Origin: Cellulomonas flavigena DSM 20109
Lineage (GTDB): Bacteria > Actinomycetota > Actinomycetes > Actinomycetales > Cellulomonadaceae
Direction: 5' to 3'
Length of the DNA stretch: 64,000 bases
NCBI RefSeq assembly: GCF_000092865.1
Contig: NC_014151.1
Location: 1,922,001-1,986,000 of the forward strand
Shown: positions 25,131 to 33,212 of the stretch, piece by piece
Layout: every line of letters starts with the position of its first letter
Numbering within the stretch: the stretch's first letter is position 1
The notes under the pieces: generated by a model
Seen by the model: only the letters and a program-made list of their open reading frames with translations
What the model was told of the DNA's origin: nothing
Databases searched by the model: none
Made by a program: the position numbers and the translations under genes

Positions 25131-25963
25131 GACGCGACCCGCCGGCTGCGAGCGGCGCGTGCACCGGGCAGGCCGGCGACCCAGCGTCCGCGCAGTGCCA
25201 CGAGCACGACCACGGACAGCGCGAGCAGCACCACCGACATCGCCACGGCCTGCTCGGGCGCGGTGTCCATCGCGAGCGACACCGCGAGCGGCACGGTGCG
25301 CGTGGTCCCGGGGAAGCTGCCCGCGAAGGTCACGGTCGCGCCGAACTCGCCGAGCGCCCGCGTGAAGCACAGCGCCGCGCCGGCCGCGACGCCCGGCGCG
25401 ACGGCGGGCAGCGTCACGCGGCGCAGCACGTACGCGGGCGATGCGCCCAGGGTCTGCGCGGCCAGGGCGCGACGTCGGTCGGCGCCGCGCAGCGCGCCCT
25501 CGACGGCCAGCACGAGGAACGGCATCGCGACGAACACCTGCGCGAGCACGACGGCGGCGGACGTGAAAGGCACGGTGACGCCGAACCACGCCTCGAGCCG
25601 CGCGCCCACCAGGCCGCGCCGCCCCAGCAGCAGGAGCAGCGCGACGCCCCCGACGACGGGCGGCAGCACGAGCGGCACGGTGACCAGGGACCGCAGCAGG
25701 CCCGTGCCGCGCAGGCCGTCGTGGGCGAGCACCCAGGCCAGCGGCACCCCGAGGACGAGGCACAGGGCGGTCGCGCACGCCGCCGTCCCGAGCGACAGGC
25801 GCAGCGCCTGCACGACGGCGGGATCGGCCACGAGGTCCACGAGCCGCTCCCACGGTGTCGCCGCCAGCAGCGCGACGAGCGGCAGGACGAGCACCGCGAC
25901 GCCGGCCGCCGCGACCGCGCCGAGCAGCGCGGTCCCGACGGTCACGCGCGGGCGGGCGGTCAT
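25127..25963 (-). CDS. modB: Molybdate ABC transporter permease
   Basis: A 278-residue inner-membrane permease with about six membrane spans and the conserved cytoplasmic EAA loop near RRALAAQTLGASPAYVLRRVTLPAVAPG. The spans can be seen as LLGAVAAAGVAVLVLPLVALLAA, SLGTAACATALCLVLGVPLAWVLA, SLVTVPLVLPPVVGGVALLLLLG and further ones. It forms the membrane channel for molybdate, receiving substrate from ModA. ATG overlaps the modA stop (ATGA) and its stop overlaps modC, so modABC is a coupled operon. Confidence 0.92.
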   Translation of the reverse strand: MTARPRVTVGTALLGAVAAAGVAVLVLPLVALLAATPWERLVDLVADPAVVQALRLSLGTAACATALCLVLGVPLAWVLAHDGLRGTGLLRSLVTVPLVLPPVVGGVALLLLLGRRGLVGARLEAWFGVTVPFTSAAVVLAQVFVAMPFLVLAVEGALRGADRRRALAAQTLGASPAYVLRRVTLPAVAPGVAAGAALCFTRALGEFGATVTFAGSFPGTTRTVPLAVSLAMDTAPEQAVAMSVVLLALSVVVLVALRGRWVAGLPGARAARSRRVAS

Positions 25964-26772
25964 GGCAGGTCGAAGCCGGAGTCGGCGAGCAGCGCGCGCC
26001 CGTCCGGGCCGGTGAGCAGCGCGACGAACGCCGCGGCGGCCGCGGGGTGCGGCGCGTCGGGCAGGACGAGTGCCGGGTAGTCGGTGGTCGCCTGGACGTG
26101 GGCCGGAAGGTCGAGGCCCTCGACGAGCCCGTCCGCGGCGAGCACGTCCGTGCGGTAGACGAGCCCGGCGTCCGCCTCGTCGAGCCGCAGCCGCGTGAGC
26201 ACGGCGCGCGCGTCCGGCTCGAGGGTGTCGGGCGCGGGGGTGACGCCCGCGCGGGCGAGCACGGTGGCGGCGACGGCGCCGCAGGGCACCTCGGGCGCAC
26301 ACAGCGCCACGGTGAGCGCGGGGTCGGCGAGGTCCGCGAGCGACGTGACGTCGCCAGGGTTGCCCGCGGGCACGGCGAGCTGCAGCCGGTTGGCGGCGAC
26401 GACGACGGCCGTGCCCCCGAGCGCGTCGGTGACCCGCGCGATCGTGGCGGGGCTCGCGGTCACGAGCACGTCGGCGGGCGCGCCGCCGAGCACCTGGGCG
26501 GCCAGGGCGGGGCTCGCGCCGAAGCCGGTCTCGACGGTCAGGCGCGGGTGCTCCTGCTCGAGGGCTGTCGCCAGGTCGGTGACGACGTCCGTGAGGGACG
26601 CGGCCGCGAGGACGACGAGGGTGCCCTCGAGCGGCGACCCGGGGCCCGTGGGCGCAGGTGCGCCGCGTGCGTCGGTGGCGGCGCCGCAGCCGCCGAGAGC
26701 GAGGGCGCCTGCGAGGCACCCGACGAGCGCGGCGAGGCGGGCCCGGGCGGTACCCGTCGCGCGTGGCGTCAC
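25960..26772 (-). CDS. modA: Molybdate-binding lipoprotein
   Basis: A 270-residue extracellular substrate-binding protein. The N-terminus has basic residues, a hydrophobic stretch (LAALVGCLAGALALGGC) and a lipobox ending at Cys, so it is lipid-anchored outside the membrane. The mature protein has the ModA pattern: LVVLAAASLTDVVTDLATALEQEHP, FGASPALAAQVLGGAPADVLVTAS, AGLVYRTDVLAA. It hands molybdate (or tungstate) to ModB. The GTG start overlaps the stop of the upstream Mop-type regulator by four bases. Confidence 0.92.
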   Translation of the reverse strand: MTPRATGTARARLAALVGCLAGALALGGCGAATDARGAPAPTGPGSPLEGTLVVLAAASLTDVVTDLATALEQEHPRLTVETGFGASPALAAQVLGGAPADVLVTASPATIARVTDALGGTAVVVAANRLQLAVPAGNPGDVTSLADLADPALTVALCAPEVPCGAVAATVLARAGVTPAPDTLEPDARAVLTRLRLDEADAGLVYRTDVLAADGLVEGLDLPAHVQATTDYPALVLPDAPHPAAAAAFVALLTGPDGRALLADSGFDLP

Positions 26773-27170
26773 GCGTGCTCCACGTGCTCGACGGCGACGT
26801 CGGTCGCCTTCACCGACGCGACGGCGACGACGCCGGGCTCGAGGCCGAGCTCGTCGGCCGCCTCGCGGCTCACGAGGGACACGATCCGGTACGGCCCGGC
26901 CTGCATCTCGACCTGCGCCATGACTGTGTCGCGCACGACGCGAGTGACGATGCCGCGCAGCCGGTTGCGCGTCGAGCGGTGCGCGCCGCCCGGTGCGGGT
27001 TCGGTGCTGAGCTCCTGCGCGAGGCCGGCGAGGGAGACGCCGTCGACCTCGTGGTACCGGCCGGACGTGTCCCGCGCCGCGGCCAGCCGTCCCTGCTCGA
27101 TCCAGCGACGCACGGTGTCGTCGCTGACGCCCAGCAGGGCCGCCGCCTCGGGCACGCGGTAGGTGGGCAC
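26769..27170 (-). CDS. HTH plus TOBE (Mop) molybdate-binding protein, likely regulator
   Basis: A 133-residue two-domain protein. Residues 1-60 form an excisionase/MerR-like helix-turn-helix (YRVPEAAALLGVSDDTVRRWIEQGRL); residues 66-133 form a TOBE/Mop domain (RNRLRGIVTRVVRDTVMAQVEMQAGPYRIVSLVSREAADELGLEPG), which binds molybdate in ModE and Mop proteins. First gene of the modABC operon, so it probably senses molybdate and controls the operon, analogous to ModE with domains shortened. TACGAT is 6 bases before the GTG, a leaderless promoter back-to-back with that of moaE. Confidence 0.88.
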   Translation of the reverse strand: MPTYRVPEAAALLGVSDDTVRRWIEQGRLAAARDTSGRYHEVDGVSLAGLAQELSTEPAPGGAHRSTRNRLRGIVTRVVRDTVMAQVEMQAGPYRIVSLVSREAADELGLEPGVVAVASVKATDVAVEHVEHA

Positions 27171-27271
27171 GCGTCGATCGTAGCGACAGGGCCGCAGATT
27201 CGGCGAAGAAGAGCCGATCCAGCCGCACCTGCGGTCGAGAGCGCGCTCGTCCCGACCTCTAGGCTGGCACC
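27171..27271. promoter_or_regulatory. Divergent leaderless promoters of modABC regulator and moaE
   Basis: The 101-base gap carries TACGAT (minus strand, 27177-27182) 6 bases from the regulator GTG and TAGGCT (plus strand, 27260-27265) 6 bases from the moaE GTG. This is the expected place for control by the Mop-type regulator. I see no obvious long inverted repeat in it. Confidence 0.5.
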
Positions 27272-27727
27272 GTGACGACCGACGACTCGCGACTGCACGC
27301 CCCGGCCCGGCGGGTCGCCGCCGCTCACGTCACCACCGACCCCGTCGACGTCGACGCGCTCGCGCGCGCGGTCGCGGACGACGCCGCCGGCGCGGTCGTC
27401 ACCTTCGCGGGCGTCGTGCGGGACCACGACCGCGGCCGGGCTGTGACGGCGCTCGAGTATGTCGCCCACCCCGACGCGTCGGACGTCGTCGCGCGCGTCG
27501 TCGCGGACGTCGTCGCGGCGCACCCCGTCGACGCGGTCGCCTGCGTCCACCGCGTCGGCGCGCTGGCCGTGGGGGACTGCGCGCTCGGCGTCGCGGTCGC
27601 GGCCGCCCACCGGCACGAGGCGTTCGCGGTCGCGGCGCTGCTCGTCGACGCCGTCAAGGAGCACCTGCCCGTGTGGAAGCGCCAGGACCTGGCCGCCGGC
27701 GGCCACGAGTGGGTCAACAGCGCCTGA
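27272..27727 (+). CDS. moaE: Molybdopterin synthase catalytic subunit
   Basis: A 151-residue subunit that inserts two sulfurs from MoaD into cyclic pyranopterin monophosphate to give molybdopterin. Family blocks are GAVVTFAGVVRDHDRGRAVTALEYVAHPDA, VHRVGALAVGD and the active-site region LLVDAVKEHLPVWKRQ with the catalytic lysines. GTG start with TAGGCT 6 bases upstream suggests a leaderless mRNA. It converges with moaD, leaving four bases between the genes; the two subunits of the same enzyme are thus encoded on opposite strands and driven from different promoters. Confidence 0.95.
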   Translation: MTTDDSRLHAPARRVAAAHVTTDPVDVDALARAVADDAAGAVVTFAGVVRDHDRGRAVTALEYVAHPDASDVVARVVADVVAAHPVDAVACVHRVGALAVGDCALGVAVAAAHRHEAFAVAALLVDAVKEHLPVWKRQDLAAGGHEWVNSA

Positions 27728-27731
27728 CCGG

Positions 27732-28022
27732 TCAGCCCCCGGCGAAGGGCGGCAGCACGTCGACACGACCGGGCTCGCCCAGCGCCGCCGTACGGTCGCG
27801 GTGCAGCACGCCGTCGACGAGGAGCGCGCAGCGCGCCGCGACGTCGGCCAGCCCGGCACCGTGCCGCGCGCCGAGTGCGTCGAGCAGCTCGCCCACCGTG
27901 GTGCCGGGAACCAGATGCACCTGCTCGGTGTCGCACCCCGCGGCCTCGGCCGCGGCCGCGAAGTAGCGGACCTCGACGGTCACCGCACCCGCCGTCGTCC
28001 CGTCCGTCGTCGTCACCCTCAC
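27732..28022 (-). CDS. moaD: Molybdopterin synthase sulfur carrier subunit
   Basis: A 96-residue ubiquitin-fold (ThiS/MoaD) protein: VTVEVRYFAAAAEAAGCDTEQVHLVPGTTVGELLDALG and the obligatory C-terminal Gly-Gly (PPFAGG), which is thiocarboxylated and donates sulfur to MoaE. The GTG chosen overlaps the moaA stop (GTGA); another GTG two codons in is possible. The enzyme that activates the C-terminus (MoeB/MoeZ) is not in this window. Confidence 0.92.
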   Translation of the reverse strand: MRVTTTDGTTAGAVTVEVRYFAAAAEAAGCDTEQVHLVPGTTVGELLDALGARHGAGLADVAARCALLVDGVLHRDRTAALGEPGRVDVLPPFAGG

Positions 28023-29068
28023 CCTCCGATCGCGCTCATCGTCCGTGCCGGCTGCAGGAACGCCGGGTCGTCGATCCCGTGCCCGGCGGCCTTGCCCCAC
28101 ATCGCCGTGCGCCACGCGCCCGCGATCGCAGCGTCGTCCGCCCCGGCGCGCAGCAGTCCGCGCAGGTCGTCCTCCTCGCGCGCGAACAGGCACGAGCGCA
28201 CCTGCCCGTCCGCCGTCAGACGTGTACGGTCGCACGCGCCGCAGAACGGGCGTGTGACCGAGCCGATGACGCCGACCGTCGCACCGGGGTACCCGCGCAC
28301 GTGCCACGTCTCGGCCGGCGCGGCACCGCGCGCCCCGTCCGGCTCGGCCTCGAGGTCGAACGCGGCGGCGAGCGCGTCGAGGATCTCGCGGGCCGTCACC
28401 AGGTCGTCACGCTTCCAGGACCCGTGCGGCCCGAGCGGCATCTGCTCGATGAACCGCAGGTGGTAGCCGTGCGTGAGCGACCACCGCAGCAGCGGTACGG
28501 CCTCGTCGTCGTTGACGCCGCGCACGAGCACGGCGTTCACCTTCACGGGCGCGAGGCCCGTGGCCGACGCGGCCGCCAGCCCGGCGAGCACGTCGGCGAG
28601 CCGGTCACGCCGAGTGATCGTTGCGAAGCGCACGGGGTCCAGGGAGTCGAGCGACACGTTCACGCGGTCCAGCCCCGCCTCGGCCAACGACCGTGCGCGC
28701 TTGTCGAGCCCCAGGCCGTTGGTCGTCAGCGACGTGCGCACGTGCGCGCCGTCGGCGGTGCGCAGCGCGTGCGTCCCCGCCACGATGCTCTCCAGGCCCC
28801 GGCGCAGGAGCGGCTCACCGCCGGTGAACCGGACCTCGCGGATGCCGAGGTGCTCGACGCCGATCCGCACCAGGCGCACCACCTCGGCGTCGGTCAGCAC
28901 GGTGTCGTCGGGCGCCCAGGGCAGGCCCTCGGCGGGCATGCAGTACGTGCAGCGCAGGTTGCAGCGGTCCGTCAAGGACACTCGCAGGTCGGTCGCGACC
29001 CGGCCGTACCGGTCGACCAGACCCCCCTCGCGCGGCGCCCCGGCGCCCGCGGCGCTCACGGCTGCCAT
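28019..29068 (-). CDS. moaA: GTP 3',8-cyclase (radical SAM)
   Basis: A 349-residue radical-SAM enzyme for the first step of molybdenum cofactor synthesis, turning GTP into 3',8-cyclo-7,8-dihydro-GTP with MoaC acting next. The N-terminal cluster motif is Cys36-x3-Cys40-x2-Cys43 (RCNLRCTYC); the C-terminal second cluster cysteines are in PFCGACDRTRLTADGQVRSCLF; the protein ends in GG (AIGG) as MoaA does. FTGGEPLLR binds SAM. The ATG is preceded, 6 bases away, by TATCAT, a leaderless promoter. Confidence 0.96.
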   Translation of the reverse strand: MAAVSAAGAGAPREGGLVDRYGRVATDLRVSLTDRCNLRCTYCMPAEGLPWAPDDTVLTDAEVVRLVRIGVEHLGIREVRFTGGEPLLRRGLESIVAGTHALRTADGAHVRTSLTTNGLGLDKRARSLAEAGLDRVNVSLDSLDPVRFATITRRDRLADVLAGLAAASATGLAPVKVNAVLVRGVNDDEAVPLLRWSLTHGYHLRFIEQMPLGPHGSWKRDDLVTAREILDALAAAFDLEAEPDGARGAAPAETWHVRGYPGATVGVIGSVTRPFCGACDRTRLTADGQVRSCLFAREEDDLRGLLRAGADDAAIAGAWRTAMWGKAAGHGIDDPAFLQPARTMSAIGG

Positions 29069-29155
29069 CCCGCGATGATACGGACGTGCGGCGCCGGCCC
29101 CGCGCACCGCCCGCGGCTGCGTCCACCACCGTGGGGGCAGCAGTAGGTTGGGCGC
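29069..29155. promoter_or_regulatory. Divergent leaderless promoters of moaA and moeA
   Basis: In this 87-base gap TATCAT (minus strand, 29075-29080) is 6 bases before the moaA ATG and TAGGTT (plus strand, 29144-29149) is 6 bases before the moeA ATG. No ribosome binding site precedes either gene. No molybdenum cofactor riboswitch could be recognised; the gap is too short for one. Confidence 0.5.
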
Positions 29156-30400
29156 ATGGTCGACGCCCCCGCCGGAGGAGTACTGCCCGTGCGCACCGTC
29201 CGGTCGGTCGACGAGCACGTCGCCGCCGTCATCGCGCTGGGCGGCCCGCTGCCCGCCGAACGCGTCGTGCTCGCCGCGGCCGCCGGGCGCGCGCTGGCCG
29301 CGGACGTGCGCAGCACGGTCGACCTGCCGCCGTGGGACAGCTCGGCGATGGACGGGTACGCCGTGCGCGTCGCCGACCTGGGGCCCGGGGCCGTGCTCGA
29401 CGTGGTCGACGACGTGCCGGCGGGTGACACGCGCGCGGTCGAGGTGCCCGCCGGGGCGGTGGTCCGTGTCATGACCGGCGCGCCCGTGCCGGCCGGTGCC
29501 GACGCGGTGCTGCCCGTCGAGCTCACCGACGGTGGCACCGTGCGCGTCCGCGTGGACGACGTGGTCGCCGGGGGCGCGAACGTCCGGCGCCGCGGCGAGG
29601 ACGTGCGCGCGGGCGACGTCGTGCTGCACGCGGGCGACGTCGTCGGCGCCGGGGCGGTCGGCCTGCTCGCGGCCACGGGGCACCCGGACGTCGAGGTGCA
29701 CCGACGTCCGCGCGTCGCGGTGCTGTCGACCGGCTCGGAGCTCGTCGCACCCGGCGACCGGCTGCGCCACGGGCAGATCCACGAGTCCAACGGCCCGCAG
29801 CTCGCTGCCGCGGCCGAGGCAGCGGGCGCCGACGTGGTGGCCGTCGAGGTCGTGCGCGACGACGTCGACGGCGTACGGGCCGCACTGCACGCGCTCGCCG
29901 CGCGCGCGGACGTCGTCGTCACCACCGGCGGTGTGTCCGTGGGTGCGTACGACGTCGTCCGCGACGCGCTGCTCGCCGAGGGCGACGGGTACCTCGTGCA
30001 CGTGCGCATGCAGCCGGGCAAGCCGCAGGCCGTCGGCGTGCTCGCCGACGGCACCCCCGTGCTCGGGCTGCCCGGCAACCCCGTGAGCTCGTTCGTGTCC
30101 TTCGAGATGTTCGTGCGCCCGCTGCTGCGCCGCATGCTCGGGGCTCGCCACGTGCACCGACGCAGGCTCACCGCCACGCTCGCGGACGACCTGCGCTCGC
30201 CCGCGGGGCGACGCCAGCTGCTGCGGGCGCGCCTGGACTGGTCGACCGGGACGCCCGTCGCCGCCACCGTCGGGGGACCCGGCTCGCACCTGCTCGGTGC
30301 GCTCGCGCGGGCCGTCGCGCTCGTCGACGTCCCCGAGGACGTCACGCACGTGGCCGCGGGCTCGCCCGTGGCCGTCATCGACCTGAGGGAGCACTGGTGA
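29156..30400 (+). CDS. moeA: Molybdopterin molybdenumtransferase
   Basis: A 414-residue enzyme that inserts molybdate into adenylylated molybdopterin. Family motifs are PPWDSSAMDGYAVR, VMTGAPVPAGADAVLPVE, VLSTGSELVAPG, VVTTGGVSVGAYD and VLGLPGNPVSSFVSFEMFV. Length is normal, with all four MoeA domains. The stop overlaps the moaC GTG (GTGA), and moaC in turn overlaps mogA: a three-gene coupled operon for late cofactor steps, divergent from moaA-moaD. Confidence 0.96.
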   Translation: MVDAPAGGVLPVRTVRSVDEHVAAVIALGGPLPAERVVLAAAAGRALAADVRSTVDLPPWDSSAMDGYAVRVADLGPGAVLDVVDDVPAGDTRAVEVPAGAVVRVMTGAPVPAGADAVLPVELTDGGTVRVRVDDVVAGGANVRRRGEDVRAGDVVLHAGDVVGAGAVGLLAATGHPDVEVHRRPRVAVLSTGSELVAPGDRLRHGQIHESNGPQLAAAAEAAGADVVAVEVVRDDVDGVRAALHALAARADVVVTTGGVSVGAYDVVRDALLAEGDGYLVHVRMQPGKPQAVGVLADGTPVLGLPGNPVSSFVSFEMFVRPLLRRMLGARHVHRRRLTATLADDLRSPAGRRQLLRARLDWSTGTPVAATVGGPGSHLLGALARAVALVDVPEDVTHVAAGSPVAVIDLREHW

Positions 30401-30876
30401 CCCAGCACGACCGCCTCACCCACGTCGATGCGCAGGGCGCGGCCCGCATGGTCGACGTCGCCGACAAGGACGTCACCGTGCGCAGCGCCCGCGCGTCGGG
30501 CCGGTGCGTCACCACGCCCGAGGTCGTCGCGCTGCTGCGCGGTGAGGGTGTGCCGAAGGGCGACGCGCTCGCGGTCGCGCGCATCGCCGGCATCCAGGCG
30601 GCCAAGCGCACGCCCGACCTCGTGCCACTGTGCCACCCGATCGCGATCCACGGCGTGACGGTCGACCTCGAGGTCGTCGACGACGGCGTGACCATCGAGG
30701 CGCGCGTGCGGACGGCCGACCGCACGGGTGTCGAGATGGAGGCGCTCACCTGCGTGGCGGCTGCCGGTCTCACGCTCGTCGACATGGTCAAGGCCGTCGA
30801 CCGCGGCGCACACCTCACCGACCTGCGGGTCGAGGAGAAGAGCGGCGGGCGCAGCGGGACGTGGACGCGTGGCTGA
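30397..30876 (+). CDS. moaC: Cyclic pyranopterin monophosphate synthase
   Basis: A 159-residue enzyme acting after MoaA to form cyclic pyranopterin monophosphate. Conserved parts are THVDAQGAARMVDVADKDVTVRSARASG, KGDALAVARIAGIQAAKRTPDLVPLCHP and GVEMEALTCVAAAGLTLVDMVKAVD. GTG start in a GTGA overlap with moeA; eight bases of its end overlap mogA. All residues I know to be conserved around the active site (the LCHP His, the EMEALT block and KAVD) are intact. Confidence 0.96.
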   Translation: MTQHDRLTHVDAQGAARMVDVADKDVTVRSARASGRCVTTPEVVALLRGEGVPKGDALAVARIAGIQAAKRTPDLVPLCHPIAIHGVTVDLEVVDDGVTIEARVRTADRTGVEMEALTCVAAAGLTLVDMVKAVDRGAHLTDLRVEEKSGGRSGTWTRG

Positions 30877-31369
30877 GGTCGCCGACGGCGCTCCGACCCC
30901 GTCCGCGGTCGTCGTGACGGCCTCCGACCGTGCGGCGGCCGGGCAGTACGACGACGTCTCGGGTGCGCTGCTCGTCGAGGGTCTGCGCGCGTTCGGGCTG
31001 CGCGTCCCCGATCCGGTCGTCGTGCCCGACGGCATGCCGGTCGAGCGCGCGCTGCGCGCCGCCGTCGCCGACGGGGCGGCGCTGGTCGTCACGACGGGCG
31101 GCACCGGCCTGGGCCCGCGGGACCTCACGCCCGAGGCGACGCTCGCCGTCGTCGACCGCGTCGTCCCCGGGATCGCCGAGGCGCTGCGCGCCGACGCGGT
31201 GCGCCGCGGCGTGACCGCCGGCGTGCTCTCCCGAGGTGTCGCCGGTGTCGCCGGGCGCACGCTCGTCGTCAACGTCGCGGGCTCGACGGGCGCGGTACGC
31301 GACGCGCTCGAGGTGCTCGCGGACGTGGTGCCGCACGCGTTGGCGCAGCTCGCGGGCGGCGACCACTGA
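30869..31369 (+). CDS. mogA: Molybdopterin adenylyltransferase
   Basis: A 166-residue MogA/MoaB-fold protein that adenylylates molybdopterin before metal insertion by MoeA. Signature: VVVTASDRAAAGQYDDVSG, VVTTGGTGLGPRDLTPEAT and VVNVAGSTGAVRDALEVLADVVPHAL. The GTG start lies inside the end of moaC (8-base overlap). MogA and MoaB cannot be told apart with certainty; the function is expected to be the same in bacteria with a single copy. Confidence 0.92.
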   Translation: MAEVADGAPTPSAVVVTASDRAAAGQYDDVSGALLVEGLRAFGLRVPDPVVVPDGMPVERALRAAVADGAALVVTTGGTGLGPRDLTPEATLAVVDRVVPGIAEALRADAVRRGVTAGVLSRGVAGVAGRTLVVNVAGSTGAVRDALEVLADVVPHALAQLAGGDH

Positions 31370-31391
31370 GCGTCGCGCCTGCGGGGCCCGT

Positions 31392-31733
31392 TCACCGGTG
31401 CGGGCGCGTCTCCACGCCCGTGACCGTGGTGAGCAGCACGACGCTGTCCTCGAGCGCGACCACCGCGTGCCGCTCGTGCGTCAGCTCCCACAGCTCGCCC
31501 GCGGCGACCTCCTGCTGCACCTCGTCGCCCACCTCGACGCGCACGTGACCGCGCAGCGCCTGCAGGCTCGCGGCGGGCGGTGACGAGTGCTCGCCGAGCC
31601 GCGCGCCGGCGACCAGCGCGAGCACGGTCTGGCGCAGCTCGCCGTCGTGCACGACGAGCTGGGCGCTGCGGCCGTGCGGGTCGGCGCGTGCGGACGTCAG
31701 CAGGTCCTCGGCCAGGGCGTGGAGGTCAGGCAT
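31392..31733 (-). CDS. Cupin domain protein
   Basis: A 113-residue single-domain cupin: LGEHSSPPAASLQALRGHVRVEVGDEVQQEVAAGELWELTHERHAVVALEDSVVLLTTV. The metal-binding His pattern is reduced (one His in the first motif, one or two in the second), so metal binding is uncertain. It follows narI on the same strand after a 46-base gap and may be the last gene of the nar operon. Proteins of this kind are commonly small sensors or enzymes; no specific function can be given. Confidence 0.8.
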   Translation of the reverse strand: MPDLHALAEDLLTSARADPHGRSAQLVVHDGELRQTVLALVAGARLGEHSSPPAASLQALRGHVRVEVGDEVQQEVAAGELWELTHERHAVVALEDSVVLLTTVTGVETRPHR

Positions 31734-31779
31734 GGCAACGATCCTCGCAGGGGTCGGTGGCGGTCGCGTGTCGGGGGAC

Positions 31780-32535
31780 TCACAGCCGGGGCCGCGCGCC
31801 CGGGCGCTCGACCCCCTCCCAGCCGGGCCGCACGGCGCGCGACCCGCTGCCCGCCGCGTCGCGCGAGCGGTAGACGATGTACGGGCGGAACAGGTACCCG
31901 ACGGGTGCCGAGAACACGTGCACGAGCCGCGTGAACGGCCAGATCGCGAACAGCAGCGTCGCGGACAGCACGTGCACCTGGAACATCGCCGGCACGCCGG
32001 ACATGAGCTCGGGCTGCGGCTGGAAGGTCAGCAGGCTGCGCACCCACGGCGAGATGCTGCCGCGGTAGTCGTACGCGTCGCCGAGGACCTGGTACTGCAC
32101 GGTGGCGAGGGTGCCGAACCCGAGCGTGGCCGCGAGCACGACGTACATGAGCTTGTCCGAGCGTGTGGTGGCCAGGAACACCGGGCCGACCATGCGCCGG
32201 CGGTAGACCAGGATCGCCAGCCCCGCGAGCGTGAGCGCGGCGGCCGCGGTGCCCATCCACGTCGCGCCCAGGTGGTACGCGTGCTCGTCGACGCCGACCG
32301 CCTCGAGCCACGTCCGGGGGATCAGCAGCCCGACGACGTGCCCGGCGATCACCAGGAGGATGCCCAGGTGGAACATCGGCGAGCCCCAGCGCAGCAGCCG
32401 GTTCTCGTAGACCTGCGACGAGCGGGTCGTCCAGCCGAACTGGTCGTAGCGGTAGCGCCAGACGTGGCCCACGACGAACACGGCCGCCGCCGCGTAGGGC
32501 AGCGCGACCCACAGCAGGGTGTCGGTGGGGCTCAT
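31780..32535 (-). CDS. narI: Respiratory nitrate reductase gamma subunit (cytochrome b)
   Basis: A 251-residue membrane subunit with five spans that takes electrons from menaquinol and passes them by two b haems to NarH. Haem-ligand histidines lie in FHLGILLVIAGHVVGL and in the C-terminal FQVHVLSATLLFAIWPFTRLVHVFSAP. Other blocks are RYDQFGWTTRSSQVYENRLLRWGSPM and RRMVGPVFLATTRSDK. The ATG overlaps the narJ stop (ATGA). Its C-terminal tail (about 25 residues) is polar and cytoplasmic. Confidence 0.96.
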   Translation of the reverse strand: MSPTDTLLWVALPYAAAAVFVVGHVWRYRYDQFGWTTRSSQVYENRLLRWGSPMFHLGILLVIAGHVVGLLIPRTWLEAVGVDEHAYHLGATWMGTAAAALTLAGLAILVYRRRMVGPVFLATTRSDKLMYVVLAATLGFGTLATVQYQVLGDAYDYRGSISPWVRSLLTFQPQPELMSGVPAMFQVHVLSATLLFAIWPFTRLVHVFSAPVGYLFRPYIVYRSRDAAGSGSRAVRPGWEGVERPGARPRL

Positions 32536-33212
32536 GCCGGGACCTCCGTGGGCCGGGTCGTCGGGAAGGGCAGCAGCGGGCGGTCGAGCCCGACGGTCTC
32601 CTGCGGCGGGCCCTGTGCGAGCAGCGCGGCGAACCGCTCGGCGGTGCCCGCGTCCACGGCGGGCAGCGTGAGGCACACGGCGTCGAGCAGGTGCGCGTAC
32701 GGCGTGCCGTACCCGTGCAGCGCCGAGCGCAGCACCTCCAGGCCGTCGCGGTGGCTCGCGAGCAGCAGGTCCGGGACGGGACCGCGGTCGCGTGCCGACA
32801 GCTCGAGGACCCCGGGCAGGTGGTCCGGCAGCTCGTCGTCGCGCGGCGTCCAGCCGCACGCGCGGAACGCCTCGACGAACCGCACGAGCGCCATGCCGCG
32901 CCGTCGGGTGTCGCCCGCCGCGTAGTACGTGAGGTACAGCGCGCAGCGGCGTCGCAGGTCGAACGTCTGCACGTAGTGCGCCTGCCGGTCGACGAGGTCC
33001 CACGGCTCGACCGCGTCGACGTGCCGCAGGAGCGCGTCACGCACCTGCGGCGGGAGCGTCGGTGCGGCCTGCCGCACGGCCGCGAGACGTGCCCCGTGCT
33101 CGGCACCGGGGTGGTCGAGCAGCAGCGCGACCGCCATGTGCGCGGTGGCGCGCTGCTCGCCGTCGACCGGCACGGGGGTGAGGAACGGCAGCGCCGGTGT
33201 GCGCGGGCTCAT
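32532..33212 (-). CDS. narJ: Nitrate reductase assembly chaperone
   Basis: A 226-residue helical chaperone (NarJ/TorD-like) needed to load the molybdenum cofactor into NarG before membrane docking. Typical features are VALLLDHPGAEHGARLAAVRQAAPTLP, WDLVDRQAHYVQTFDLRRRCALYLTYYAAGDTRRRGMALVRF and the DELPDHLPGVLEL block. ATGA overlaps on both sides couple it to narH and narI. It is not part of the final enzyme. Confidence 0.94.
   Translation of the reverse strand: MSPRTPALPFLTPVPVDGEQRATAHMAVALLLDHPGAEHGARLAAVRQAAPTLPPQVRDALLRHVDAVEPWDLVDRQAHYVQTFDLRRRCALYLTYYAAGDTRRRGMALVRFVEAFRACGWTPRDDELPDHLPGVLELSARDRGPVPDLLLASHRDGLEVLRSALHGYGTPYAHLLDAVCLTLPAVDAGTAERFAALLAQGPPQETVGLDRPLLPFPTTRPTEVPA

Noticed and set aside
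27171-29155. Molybdenum cofactor riboswitch upstream of moa or mod genes
   Set aside because: The intergenic gaps are 87-101 bases and the start codons seem to lie at the transcript ends, leaving no room for a structured leader.
29056-31491. Minus-strand open frames antisense to moeA-moaC-mogA
   Set aside because: Ser/Thr/Arg-rich shadow translations; the three plus-strand genes are canonical and coupled.
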